From Candidatus Pacearchaeota archaeon CG10_big_fil_rev_8_21_14_0_10_32_14 (lineage in GTDB: Archaea > Nanobdellota > Nanobdellia > Pacearchaeales > GW2011-AR1): a DNA stretch of 21,299 nt. Below the pieces are notes generated by a model that saw nothing but the letters and a program-made list of their open reading frames with translations, made no database searches and was not told the DNA's origin. The stretch lies in NCBI GenBank assembly GCA_002763085.1, contig PFCY01000012.1, positions 1 to 21,299 of the forward strand. Reading direction: 5' to 3'. A program made the translations under genes and the position numbers. This document shows positions 1 through 6,801 of the stretch, piece by piece (the stretch's first letter is position 1; each line of letters starts with the position of its first letter).

Positions 1-123
1 TATAGGCTCTCATAATCCTATATTTATATAAGTCAGCTTTTCTATTTATTCAACATTGGGAGAAGAGCCACTTTCCTAGTCAAAAGTAGTAACCTTTATA
101 AGCGAACCTTTTTTAATTTATTT
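1..123. other. 5' flank, no gene seen
   Basis: No coding frame of interest is visible. The stretch holds two TATA-like boxes, one near 25-34 and one at 95-101. Only the second is correctly spaced for the gene starting at 124. The first is a near-palindromic TTATATAA and could serve either strand or an unseen short transcript. Confidence 0.4.
95..101 (+). promoter_or_regulatory. TATA box of the tandem NTase gene
   Basis: TTTATAA is centred about 26 nt upstream of the ATG at 124. This spacing predicts transcription starting at or next to the ATG, so a leaderless mRNA. Confidence 0.6.
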
Positions 124-1737
124 ATGAAAGAAAATAAAAACTTTTCTAATAACGATTCTCAAGAAATTCCAGGGATGAATCTTGACAAATATAAGATGAA
201 AAACTTGCCTGGCCTTCCAGGAATGTCGCAAGATGCTTCTTTGCCAAATAAAGAGGAACAAGAAAAAATGAGAAAAGACATGGAAGAGAAGAAACAGACT
301 CTCGAAAAATTAAAAAATCAATTAATTAAAAAATTCAATTACATCGATGCCATAGGGATTTTACCGCCCCAAAGTATAAAACTTTTCATAGATGAAGAAG
401 AAGTTCCTCGTGAAACTGAGAAGCACATTCATTTTGTTATCATAATTCCTGAAGATAAATTCAAGGAACTCAAAAAAATAAAAGAAGAGATGGTAAAAGT
501 CATAGAAGAGACAAAAGAAAAAATATGGCTTCATCTAATAACCCCCGTAGATATATGGGAATTATCTCTTGACTCTAAATTCGATTTGTCAGCGGCAATT
601 GCAATGTCATATCCTCTTTACGATAAAGGAATTTTAGGGGCTCTTCGAGTTGCAGAGATTCATAAATCCCTTGTCTTAAGAAAATTCGAAAGATACGTTG
701 TTTCGTACGTTATCGCTGGAAGTTTAGTTAGAGGAGAAGCAGTAAAGACAAGTGACGTCGACGTTTTCGTCGTTATAAATGATACTGACGTTAAACGTAT
801 GCCAAGATTGGAACTTAAAGAAAAATTACGTTCAATAATTTATCAATATATTGCAGAAGCAACAGCGCTTGCAGGTGTAAAAAACGTACTAAACGTCCAA
901 GTCTATTTGCTTACAGATTTCTGGGAATCAGTCAAAGACGCTCATCCAGTGATTTTTACATTCATTAGAGACGGTATCCCACTTTACGACAGAGGAACAT
1001 TCATGCCGTGGAAAGCACTTCTCAAAATGGGTAAACTCAAACCATCGCCAGAATCTATCGATCTTTTCATGTCAATGGGTGATAAAGTAGAAAAACGAGT
1101 AAAAAGAACATTGCTTGATTTAGTTATTGGAGATATTTATTGGGGTGTTTTGACTCCTTCACAAGCTCTCTTGATGTTATACGGACTTCCTCCTCCAAAC
1201 GTCAAAGAAACTGTAAAAGAAATGAAAAATGTTTTCGTAGACAAAGAAAAAATGCTTGAAAAGAAATATATCGACATACTCGACAAAATCGCAATAAAAT
1301 ATTACAAAGGTTACGAGCACGAGAAAATAAAAGAAATATCTGGTAAAGAAGTGGATCAATTGCTTAAAGACATGAACGATTATCTAAAACGACTTAAAGA
1401 ATTAAGGGTCCAGATAGAAAAACGATCTAGCGAAAAAACAATTGAGCAGATCTACGAAGACGCATTCAAATTGCTTGAAATTCTAATAGGAAAACACACT
1501 CCAGAAAAAACCATTGAAGAATTCGACAAGAACTATATAAAAAAAGGAATTTTCGCTCCTTATCATTTAAGAATTCTTAAAGAAATAGTAACAGCAAGAA
1601 AAGATTTCAAAAAGGGAAAACTCGACGTCCATAAAGTTGACCAAGCGCGTAAAGAAGCTTCAATACTTATCAACGCAATAATTGAATATAATCAAAGATT
1701 GGAAATCTCACAAAAACTTAAAGACGAAAAGAAATGA
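124..1737 (+). CDS. Tandem NTase-fold protein with helical HEPN-like C-terminus
   Basis: A 537-aa protein with a pol-beta/MNT-type nucleotidyltransferase domain at about residues 190-300. The signature is G199-S200 followed by R203-G204 and D211-x-D213, the nucleotide and metal-binding residues of the family. Residues 70-185 look like a second copy of the fold without the GS and DxD residues: both copies contain a W-E-x-S/L-x-x-x stretch and end in a PLYD[K/R]G element. The C-terminal half is helical and matches the 287-aa protein at 7272-8135, which has a HEPN-like end. Residues 1-65 are low-complexity and charged. The ATG at 124 fits the leaderless promoter. It may modify a macromolecule by nucleotide transfer, but the substrate is unknown. 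The NTase fold is secure; the HEPN call is moderate. Confidence 0.75.
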   Translation: MKENKNFSNNDSQEIPGMNLDKYKMKNLPGLPGMSQDASLPNKEEQEKMRKDMEEKKQTLEKLKNQLIKKFNYIDAIGILPPQSIKLFIDEEEVPRETEKHIHFVIIIPEDKFKELKKIKEEMVKVIEETKEKIWLHLITPVDIWELSLDSKFDLSAAIAMSYPLYDKGILGALRVAEIHKSLVLRKFERYVVSYVIAGSLVRGEAVKTSDVDVFVVINDTDVKRMPRLELKEKLRSIIYQYIAEATALAGVKNVLNVQVYLLTDFWESVKDAHPVIFTFIRDGIPLYDRGTFMPWKALLKMGKLKPSPESIDLFMSMGDKVEKRVKRTLLDLVIGDIYWGVLTPSQALLMLYGLPPPNVKETVKEMKNVFVDKEKMLEKKYIDILDKIAIKYYKGYEHEKIKEISGKEVDQLLKDMNDYLKRLKELRVQIEKRSSEKTIEQIYEDAFKLLEILIGKHTPEKTIEEFDKNYIKKGIFAPYHLRILKEIVTARKDFKKGKLDVHKVDQARKEASILINAIIEYNQRLEISQKLKDEKK

Positions 1738-1752
1738 TTATGCTCTTTAGTA

Positions 1753-1766
1753 TTTTTTTAAAAAAA
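1753..1766. terminator. T7-A7 palindrome after the tandem NTase gene
   Basis: Seven T are followed directly by seven A, 15 nt beyond the stop codon. The T-run on the plus strand fits an archaeal oligo-T terminator. It is short, so the call is tentative. Confidence 0.4.
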
Positions 1767-1817
1767 TTAAGATGATTTAAATGTACCTCCTCTTTTGGTC
1801 ACTAAAATACTCACTTA

Positions 1818-1842
1818 GTAACCAACGTAACCACATGGTAAC
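1818..1842 (+). promoter_or_regulatory. Candidate operator: three GTAAC repeats
   Basis: GTAAC occurs at 1818-1822, 1827-1831 and 1838-1842, ending a few bases before the TATA box of the wHTH-NTase gene. Regularly spaced direct repeats at this position would suit binding by the winged-helix domain of the gene they precede. This is inference from position only. Confidence 0.35.
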
Positions 1843-1847
1843 GGAAA

Positions 1848-1857
1848 TATTTATATA
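1848..1857 (+). promoter_or_regulatory. TATA box of the wHTH-NTase gene
   Basis: TATTTATATA is centred 26 nt upstream of the ATG at 1879, with a purine-rich BRE-like GGAAA just before it. It predicts a leaderless transcript. Confidence 0.65.
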
Positions 1858-1878
1858 GTCTTAAGAGTCACCATACAC

Positions 1879-2499
1879 ATGAAAAAAATACCAAAATTAG
1901 GATTGATTGAATTAAATGAAGCATATAACAAAGTTATCCAGTGGTTTTTTTCTTATCCTATTCTACCAATCAGTTTAAGCGATCTTTCTAGCGAACTTTC
2001 TATTTCAAAAAAAACAGCGAATCAGATCGTAACACAATTGATTCAAGAAAACTTTCTCTTCAAGGAAGAAATCGGAAAGACATGGAGGATAACTTGCAAT
2101 CAAAAGCACGAATATAATGTTACTAAAAAAATTAGTTTTAATCTCTCTCTTGTTTACCAACTTCTTTATGAAGGAAAATTAATCGATGAAATCTATAAAT
2201 TAACTGGAAATCCTAAAGCAATTATTCTTTTTGGAAGTTATAGAAAAGGTGACGACACTGAAAATAGCGATTTAGACATAGCAATAGAAGTTGCTCAAAA
2301 TGAAGAATTAAAAATAATAAATTTATGGAATATTCAGAAGCTAGGATATAGGAAGAATATCCCCCTCAATCTCCATATTTTTTCAAGAAATAAAATAGAT
2401 TTGAATTTATTTTCAAATCTGGTGAATGGAATCGTCCTCGACGGATTTTTGGAGGCCAGAACATTAGATTTAAACGCCCAGATAATAAAAACGCACTAA
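1879..2499 (+). CDS. Winged-helix MNT-type nucleotidyltransferase (antitoxin-like)
   Basis: A 206-aa protein with a predicted winged helix-turn-helix at about residues 28-72 and an MNT nucleotidyltransferase domain from about 112. The nucleotidyltransferase signature is F118-G119-S120, R122-K123-G124, then D131-x-D133. MNT proteins of this type pair with HEPN toxins and, in studied cases, silence them by adding AMP groups. The DNA immediately downstream is a decayed HEPN gene, which supports an MNT/HEPN module. The N-terminal DNA-binding domain and upstream GTAAC repeats suggest autoregulation. The natural C-terminus may lie near residue 190, since the last ~13 residues run into the HEPN remnant. 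It appears intact although its toxin is not. Confidence 0.8.
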   Translation: MKKIPKLGLIELNEAYNKVIQWFFSYPILPISLSDLSSELSISKKTANQIVTQLIQENFLFKEEIGKTWRITCNQKHEYNVTKKISFNLSLVYQLLYEGKLIDEIYKLTGNPKAIILFGSYRKGDDTENSDLDIAIEVAQNEELKIINLWNIQKLGYRKNIPLNLHIFSRNKIDLNLFSNLVNGIVLDGFLEARTLDLNAQIIKTH

Positions 2500-2910
2500 G
2501 CATAATTGACGCTGCTTCAAGAGAAATCAACGACCCAGTCGCAGCAGAGCTGCGGGGTATAACAATTAAATTAAATTCGCTTTCAGCTTGAGACTGACTC
2601 AGGATTCGGGTTCAACTATTGTCAGGAACATCTATGAAAGCTTTAGGATGCTCGGCGATGCATTATTAGTGAAAAAAGGAATAGAATCTCAAGATCACTT
2701 GAACCGATTAAAGAGCTTTTAAATTTAAAAGTTTCAACGCCAAGATCTATAAATGTCCTAAAAAACTTAAGAATTTTAAGACATAATATTAATTACTACA
2801 GATATCAACCAAAATTAGAAGAAGTTAAAGATGTTGTCTCATTCTCTAAAGAAAGTTTCGAAATCATCTCAAAAGAAGTTTTAAGACAAGTCAAAGACGA
2901 GAAGAAATGA
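2460..2910 (+). pseudogene. Decayed HEPN-domain toxin gene
   Basis: Three fragments in three frames together resemble a HEPN protein. Frame 1 covers about 2466-2591 and contains KRPDNKNALSIIDAA, ending in TGA at 2589. Frame 2 covers about 2606-2722 and contains STIVRNIYESFRMLGDALL, ending in TAA. Frame 3 covers about 2701-2910 and contains INVLKNLRILRHNINYYRYQP, ending in TGA at 2908. The R-x-LRHNINY segment is the HEPN-type Arg/His motif. Restoring one G near 2700 would join frames 2 and 3 (HL-EPIKELL), so at least one shift is a single-base deletion. No start codon or continuous frame remains. The boundaries are approximate. The NTase gene upstream is its expected partner. Confidence 0.8.
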
Positions 2911-2920
2911 TTCCGTATAA

Positions 2921-2930
2921 TATTTAAATA
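2921..2930 (+). promoter_or_regulatory. TATA box of the RNA methylase gene
   Basis: TATTTAAATA is centred about 25 nt upstream of the ATG at 2950, predicting a leaderless mRNA. Confidence 0.65.
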
Positions 2931-2949
2931 CAATTCTTTATTTGACTTC

Positions 2950-4074
2950 ATGAAATACTTATTCATCCTAGGACGAAATCCAGAATTATCTTTGAAAGAA
3001 GTTTTATCTTATTTTGAAAAAGAAAGAATAAAAGTTAACGAGTTTTCTTTGAATCTAAACGGACTTCTAATTGACATAAATTTCAATCTTTCTCCAAAAA
3101 TAATAAATGAATTCGGGGGAGTGATTTCAATAGGAAAGGTTTTATCTCAAGGTGATATAAAAGAAATAACAAAAAATTTAGAGAATATTTCATTATATTC
3201 AGGAACAAAAAATAATTTCAGCTACGTAATCTGGAATTATTCTGACGATGATAATCTCTCTTCAATTTCAGATTATTTAAAATCAAGATTTCGGTCTGAA
3301 AAACTAAAGACATCGCTTAAACCTCTAACAGGAAATTTAGAATTACAAAACGGCAAAAATACGAGAATCGTTGGTAACATAGTTGAAACGCAATATTTTA
3401 TTTTCTCTCTAGAAAAAACAATTTATTTTGGAATGATAGATCAAACAACAGATTATAAGGAAATTGAAAGAAGAGATATGCATAAGCCTGTTCGTAGAGA
3501 AGAACTCGCAATCTCTCCTCGTCTTGCAAAAATAATGATAAACTTATCTCAGTCAATAAAAGGGGAGAGAATTCTAGATCCATTTTGTGGAATTGGAGTC
3601 ATTTTATCCGAAGCATTAATCAAAGATATTTCAGTTATTGGAATCGATATAGACAAAATGGCTGTTGATGGAGCAACTCAAAATCTTTCATGGAATAAAT
3701 TCCCTTCAAATAAATATAAACTTTTCAGCAGAGATTCAAGAAAATTTTCACTTAATCAAAATATTAACGCGATTGTAACCGAGCCGGATTTAGGAAATCT
3801 TTTAAGGAAAATTCCGTCAAATGACGAAACGAGGCAGACTTTGACAGATTTCGAGAATTTGATGATAGATGTTTTATCAAATTATAAAAATAATTTACTT
3901 AACCGAGTCGTTTTTTCCGCTCCATTCATAAAAACAAAATCAAATAAATATGCTGGCTGTGATATAAATAAAATTCTTCAACAAACGGGCCTAAAATTAG
4001 TTGAAGGATTTCCAATAGCCGATTACAGATCACAGCAGATCGTTGGTCGGCAGATTTTCGTTCTTGAAAAATAG
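2950..4074 (+). CDS. TRM11/UPF0020-type THUMP RNA methyltransferase
   Basis: A 374-aa protein with a THUMP-like N-terminal half and a Rossmann-fold SAM methyltransferase C-terminal half. The linker has the RRDxxKPxRRxExxxSPRLAKIMINLS pattern typical of this family. Motif I is DPFCGIGV at residues 210-217, with the acidic SAM-ribose residue in GIDID at 231-235. Motif IV, DPPY in the classic N2-guanine enzymes, reads TEPDLG at 277-282. Archaeal relatives make m2G or m2,2G at position 10 of tRNA, so a tRNA guanine methyltransferase is the best guess; the altered motif IV makes the exact product uncertain. The ATG at 2950 fits its own promoter. The length is close to that of other family members. 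Confidence 0.75.
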   Translation: MKYLFILGRNPELSLKEVLSYFEKERIKVNEFSLNLNGLLIDINFNLSPKIINEFGGVISIGKVLSQGDIKEITKNLENISLYSGTKNNFSYVIWNYSDDDNLSSISDYLKSRFRSEKLKTSLKPLTGNLELQNGKNTRIVGNIVETQYFIFSLEKTIYFGMIDQTTDYKEIERRDMHKPVRREELAISPRLAKIMINLSQSIKGERILDPFCGIGVILSEALIKDISVIGIDIDKMAVDGATQNLSWNKFPSNKYKLFSRDSRKFSLNQNINAIVTEPDLGNLLRKIPSNDETRQTLTDFENLMIDVLSNYKNNLLNRVVFSAPFIKTKSNKYAGCDINKILQQTGLKLVEGFPIADYRSQQIVGRQIFVLEK

Positions 4075-4091
4075 TTTTCGATGTCAATTAA

Positions 4092-4101
4092 TTTTTTAAA
4101 T
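4092..4101 (+). promoter_or_regulatory. TATA box of the 86-aa orphan gene
   Basis: TTTTTTAAAT is centred about 24 nt upstream of the ATG at 4120. It supports the small downstream frame being a real gene with its own promoter. Confidence 0.5.
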
Positions 4102-4119
4102 CGCTGATACAGAATCTTT

Positions 4120-4380
4120 ATGGATTTTTTTATTAATTATAAAGATGGAAGTTCTAAAATAATAGACACTAGAGATGAAATGGTTTATGACTCAAATTCG
4201 GCGAGTCATTCTCATTACGACTTCCAATATTGGGGGACTGGATGTATCCCAAGTTTCATAGAAAAATCAATATCAGAAAAAAGACCTATTCTTATCACTG
4301 ATAGATTGAGTGGAATTGAAGGAGTTTTAGTTGATATTATCCTTCCATCACAGGTCGCTTCTTTCACACCATTTAATTAG
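4120..4380 (+). CDS. Small protein of unknown function
   Basis: An 86-aa soluble protein that I do not recognise. It has no signal peptide, membrane segment or obvious catalytic motif. The middle is rich in S/H/D/Y (residues 23-35), followed by YWGTGC at about 37-42 and a hydrophobic C-terminal stretch with ILITD and VLVDIILP. Mixed charged and hydrophobic segments suggest a folded alpha/beta domain. A correctly placed TATA box supports expression. It sits between the RNA methylase gene and the eL33 operon, which has its own promoter. Confidence 0.55.
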   Translation: MDFFINYKDGSSKIIDTRDEMVYDSNSASHSHYDFQYWGTGCIPSFIEKSISEKRPILITDRLSGIEGVLVDIILPSQVASFTPFN

Positions 4381-4384
4381 CAAA

Positions 4385-4393
4385 CTTTAAAAA
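4385..4393 (+). promoter_or_regulatory. TATA box of the eL33-uL16 operon
   Basis: CTTTAAAAA is centred about 26 nt upstream of the ATG at 4415, overlapping the 3' end region of the 86-aa gene. It predicts a leaderless first cistron. Confidence 0.6.
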
Positions 4394-4414
4394 CACGTTT
4401 TCGCATAGGATTTT

Positions 4415-4675
4415 ATGAAAGGCAAAGTTGTACAATTTCGAAGAGGAAGACATACTATTCATGAAAGACAATTCCTTATTGAAGTTTCAGGTATAGACAG
4501 TAAAGAAAAAGCTACAAAATTAGTTGGCAAAGACGTATCTTGGAAGTCTCCAGCTGGTCGAGAAATAAGGGGAAAGGTTGCTTCACCTCACGGAAACAAA
4601 GGCGTCTTAAGATGTATATTCGAAAAAGGTCTTCCAGGTCAAGCTATAACTACAGATGTGGAGGTCAAAGGTTAA
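4415..4675 (+). CDS. rpl35ae: Large-subunit ribosomal protein eL33 (L35Ae)
   Basis: An 86-aa protein matching the archaeal/eukaryotic L35Ae family, a component of the large ribosomal subunit absent from bacteria. The family hallmarks are the central GKDVSWKSPAGREIRGKV stretch, SPHGNKGVLRCIF, and the closing GLPGQAI at about residues 72-78. The length matches archaeal members of about 85-90 aa. It is the first gene of a three-gene run. Its stop codon directly abuts the ATG of the next gene, implying translational coupling. Confidence 0.95.
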   Translation: MKGKVVQFRRGRHTIHERQFLIEVSGIDSKEKATKLVGKDVSWKSPAGREIRGKVASPHGNKGVLRCIFEKGLPGQAITTDVEVKG

Positions 4676-4891
4676 ATGACAAGATTAATTTTAATGAACG
4701 ATATAGAAAATGATGAAGGAAAATCTGTTTCCCTCGAAGATTTAAATGATGCTAGTTATAATGTAAGATTCAAATCTTATGAGAGGATGCATTATTCGTT
4801 GGGAGTTTCAAAAAAAGATTTACCTCTTTTTTTTGGCGAACACGGATCTAAAGTTTATATTCAACCAATAAAAAACGGAGCGAAAAAATAA
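4676..4891 (+). CDS. 71-aa protein between two ribosomal protein genes
   Basis: A 71-aa protein that I do not recognise. It lies with zero spacing between the stop of the eL33 gene and the ATG of the uL16 gene, so it is almost certainly co-translated with ribosomal proteins. It is acidic in the first half (residues 9-25) and basic at the C-terminus, ending NGAKK. Residues 28-60 contain aromatic residues and a possible small beta domain. The position suggests a role in the ribosome or its assembly, but no motif shows this. It could be a divergent small ribosomal protein or a lineage-specific factor. Confidence 0.7.
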   Translation: MTRLILMNDIENDEGKSVSLEDLNDASYNVRFKSYERMHYSLGVSKKDLPLFFGEHGSKVYIQPIKNGAKK

Positions 4892-5428
4892 ATGGCAACT
4901 CTAAGAAAATCTTCAGCTTATTCCAGAGGACGCGACAGACCTTACACAAGAAAATCAAAGAAAAAATCTAAGTCTTATGTAAAAACAATTCCAGCATCAA
5001 CAATCGTTAAATTCAATATGGGCAACATAAAAGGTTACGAAGAAAATAAATTTCCCTTTATTCTTCATATGGTCTCCTTGGAGCGCGTTCAAATCAGGGC
5101 TAATTCTCTTGAGGCATGCAGGCAGTATATTAACAAACAAATAGAAAAGACTTATCCTGGACAATATTATTTTAAGATTTCACCATACCCTCATCATATT
5201 CAAAGAGAGAATAAGATGCTTACCGGAGCTGGGGCTGATCGTATGCAGACGGGTATGCAGTTATCCTTCGGTAAAACCATCGCTCGAGCAGCATTCGTGC
5301 GTCCAAATGAACCCATCTTCACGATCGCGACATCAAACAAAAAGGCAGAAGAATTTGCTCGAAAAACTTTAAAGACCATAAAAAGCAAACTCCCTTGCAG
5401 AACAAAGATAATTAATGAGACAAAATAA
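4892..5428 (+). CDS. rpl10e: Large-subunit ribosomal protein uL16 (archaeal L10e)
   Basis: A 178-aa protein of the archaeal/eukaryotic L10e form of uL16, which binds near the central protuberance and the tRNA A and P sites. The N-terminus carries the family's basic RGRDRPYTR segment. The hallmark segment KMLTGAGADRMQTGM at about residues 109-123 is followed by LSFGKTIARAAFV, both diagnostic. The length matches archaeal members (about 170-180 aa). It is the last gene of the eL33 operon, starting directly after the preceding stop. A T-rich stretch follows, then the convergent mazF gene. Confidence 0.95.
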   Translation: MATLRKSSAYSRGRDRPYTRKSKKKSKSYVKTIPASTIVKFNMGNIKGYEENKFPFILHMVSLERVQIRANSLEACRQYINKQIEKTYPGQYYFKISPYPHHIQRENKMLTGAGADRMQTGMQLSFGKTIARAAFVRPNEPIFTIATSNKKAEEFARKTLKTIKSKLPCRTKIINETK

Positions 5429-5447
5429 TTCTAATTTCTTTAAGATA

Positions 5448-5783
5448 TTATTTTATTATTTCTAAAAGTTTATTTAAAATAAGATTATCTGTTCTAGAAT
5501 TAATTTTCCCAATTTTTTTAATGATTAATTCTTTATTTAATTTTAGGATATTTTCTATCTTAATATAACATTTTGTCATTAATTTTCCCTCATCAAGATC
5601 TTTACTAGACAATTCAATTGTATATTTTCCCTTCAATGAGTTTGAGGTTACACCAACGACAATTATATCTTCAGAATTTTTATTGAATTCATTATTACTT
5701 AACACTATAACTGACCTAACTTTTCTTCCGGACTGATCTGAAAATGGAAACGGAACTAATAAAAAATCTCCTTTTTCAATCAT
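5448..5783 (-). CDS. mazF: MazF/PemK-type endoribonuclease toxin
   Basis: A 111-aa protein of the MazF/PemK family, ribosome-independent mRNA interferases held inactive by a cognate antitoxin. It opens with GDFLLVPFPFSD, continues with the QSGRKVRSVIVLS motif whose Gly-Arg-Lys and Arg belong to the active-site region, and has the IIVVGVTSN strand at about residues 40-48. The length is normal and the frame is open. Its ATG overlaps the stop of the RHH gene by 4 nt (ATGA), the usual antitoxin-first order. Target specificity cannot be read from the sequence. Confidence 0.9.
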   Translation of the reverse strand: MIEKGDFLLVPFPFSDQSGRKVRSVIVLSNNEFNKNSEDIIVVGVTSNSLKGKYTIELSSKDLDEGKLMTKCYIKIENILKLNKELIIKKIGKINSRTDNLILNKLLEIIK

Positions 5784-6007
5784 ATATATTTGCTCCAGAT
5801 TTTGTCATCTTTTTTATTATTCCATATTTCTTCCATAGATTTCTCAGCTAGAACCATCCATCCTAAATTTTCTTTCCTATTCCTATCTAATTTTTCTATA
5901 ATAATGTTTCTTATAAACTCTGATTTAGAGGGAAAATTTCTTTTTTTAATAAATTCGTCAAGTTCTTTAGCTTCATCTTCAGGTAATTTTATCGTTATTG
6001 ATTTCAT
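5780..6007 (-). CDS. Ribbon-helix-helix antitoxin of the MazF pair
   Basis: A 75-aa protein with an N-terminal ribbon-helix-helix DNA-binding domain: strand KSITIKLP (residues 2-9), helix DEAKELDEFIKKR, then PSKSEFIRNIIIEKL (26-40). The C-terminal part contains WMVLAEKSMEEIWNN, the flexible helix that would bind and block MazF. It is the first gene of a two-gene operon with a 4-nt overlap into mazF. RHH antitoxins usually repress their own promoter, here the box at 6031-6040. It is intact. Confidence 0.88.
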   Translation of the reverse strand: MKSITIKLPEDEAKELDEFIKKRNFPSKSEFIRNIIIEKLDRNRKENLGWMVLAEKSMEEIWNNKKDDKIWSKYI

Positions 6008-6030
6008 TGTAATCCTAAGAGACTACCACT

Positions 6031-6040
6031 TTTTATATTT
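6031..6040 (-). promoter_or_regulatory. TATA box of the RHH-mazF operon
   Basis: On the minus strand the box reads AAATATAAAA. It is centred about 28 nt upstream of the ATG at 6007. Confidence 0.55.
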
Positions 6041-6085
6041 TTTTATTAGTATGTCACTCCTACCAAATAGCAACATAAACGAAAG

Positions 6086-6095
6086 GTTTATAAAC
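6086..6095 (+). promoter_or_regulatory. TATA box of the lysine-tailed protein gene
   Basis: GTTTATAAAC lies about 45 nt upstream of the ATG at 6136. This predicts a short leader of roughly 20 nt, with a weak Shine-Dalgarno-like AGGT at 6125-6128. Confidence 0.5.
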
Positions 6096-6135
6096 TTCAA
6101 CCTCTGTCATATATTAATCAAAATAGGTAAATAAA

Positions 6136-6801
6136 ATGGCTAAAGATACAGAAAGAAAAGCAGAAGTAGAAGAGATATTTGGAGATTTGTCTAGATATCA
6201 AAATGCAGCTCTATATACTCAATTATCAGGCTCTAAAAGTGATAAAGAAAGAGGCTATGCTCTCGGAGCTTTATACAACACACTTAAAGATCTAGGAGTT
6301 AAACCTAAAAAAAAAGGAGACTTAGAAGGTCTTGTTGATTCAATTACTGCATCAAGAGAAAGCCAAAAAAGATTCTCAGATATATTCAGTTCTAAACACG
6401 CTGAAGCGCAAAGCAAATTAACTTTTGGCGAATTATATTCTCATTATAGAGAAGACTTGACAAAATACGTTGGAGAAGAAGATATCGAAGTTCTTGACGC
6501 ATCAATAGAAAAATTCAAAGATAAAGACATCCAATCAATATTCAAGAAAATAGCTTCATTAAGACATCAATCTGAAAATCCAACTGATGAAGAAGCGAGA
6601 GACGAAGCTAAAGCTGAACTTGAAAAATACGACGCGTTCGCAAAAGTTTACAATGTTATAGAAAACATGAATTATGCTAAGTTGCTTCCAAAAGCTATAG
6701 AAGAGACAAATAGATTGGAATTGAGATCTTATATTGCATCAACAAAAGTTGAAAAGAAAGACGACAAGAAAAAAGACGACAAGAAAAAAGATAAGAAATA
6801 A
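6136..6801 (+). CDS. Helical protein with Lys/Asp repeat tail, unknown function
   Basis: A 221-aa protein, predicted to be almost entirely alpha-helical and soluble, that I do not recognise. The body (residues 1-205) has alternating charged and hydrophobic positions typical of helical bundles. The last ~15 residues are a Lys/Asp tail of repeated KKDD units, encoded by a short 15-bp tandem repeat at about 6765-6795. Such tails often contact nucleic acid or form disordered linkers. The 3' end overlaps the lipoprotein-like frame in the +1 phase by about 68 nt. It has its own promoter and a short leader. Confidence 0.7.
   Translation: MAKDTERKAEVEEIFGDLSRYQNAALYTQLSGSKSDKERGYALGALYNTLKDLGVKPKKKGDLEGLVDSITASRESQKRFSDIFSSKHAEAQSKLTFGELYSHYREDLTKYVGEEDIEVLDASIEKFKDKDIQSIFKKIASLRHQSENPTDEEARDEAKAELEKYDAFAKVYNVIENMNYAKLLPKAIEETNRLELRSYIASTKVEKKDDKKKDDKKKDKK

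Noticed and set aside
25..34. TATA-like palindrome as a divergent promoter for a minus-strand gene starting at 13
   Set aside because: The box centre is only about 17 nt from the possible ATG, closer than the ~25 nt seen elsewhere, and too little sequence remains to judge.
5790..6134. 114-codon plus-strand frame opposite the RHH antitoxin gene
   Set aside because: It is the complement of a well-recognised antitoxin, is rich in S/F/L/I as expected of an antisense frame, and shows no domain.
6765..6801. Programmed -1 frameshift at the A AAA AAG runs in the lysine tail
   Set aside because: The downstream frame is in the +1 phase, so a standard -1 slip would not reach it. A +1 or -2 event remains only a speculation.
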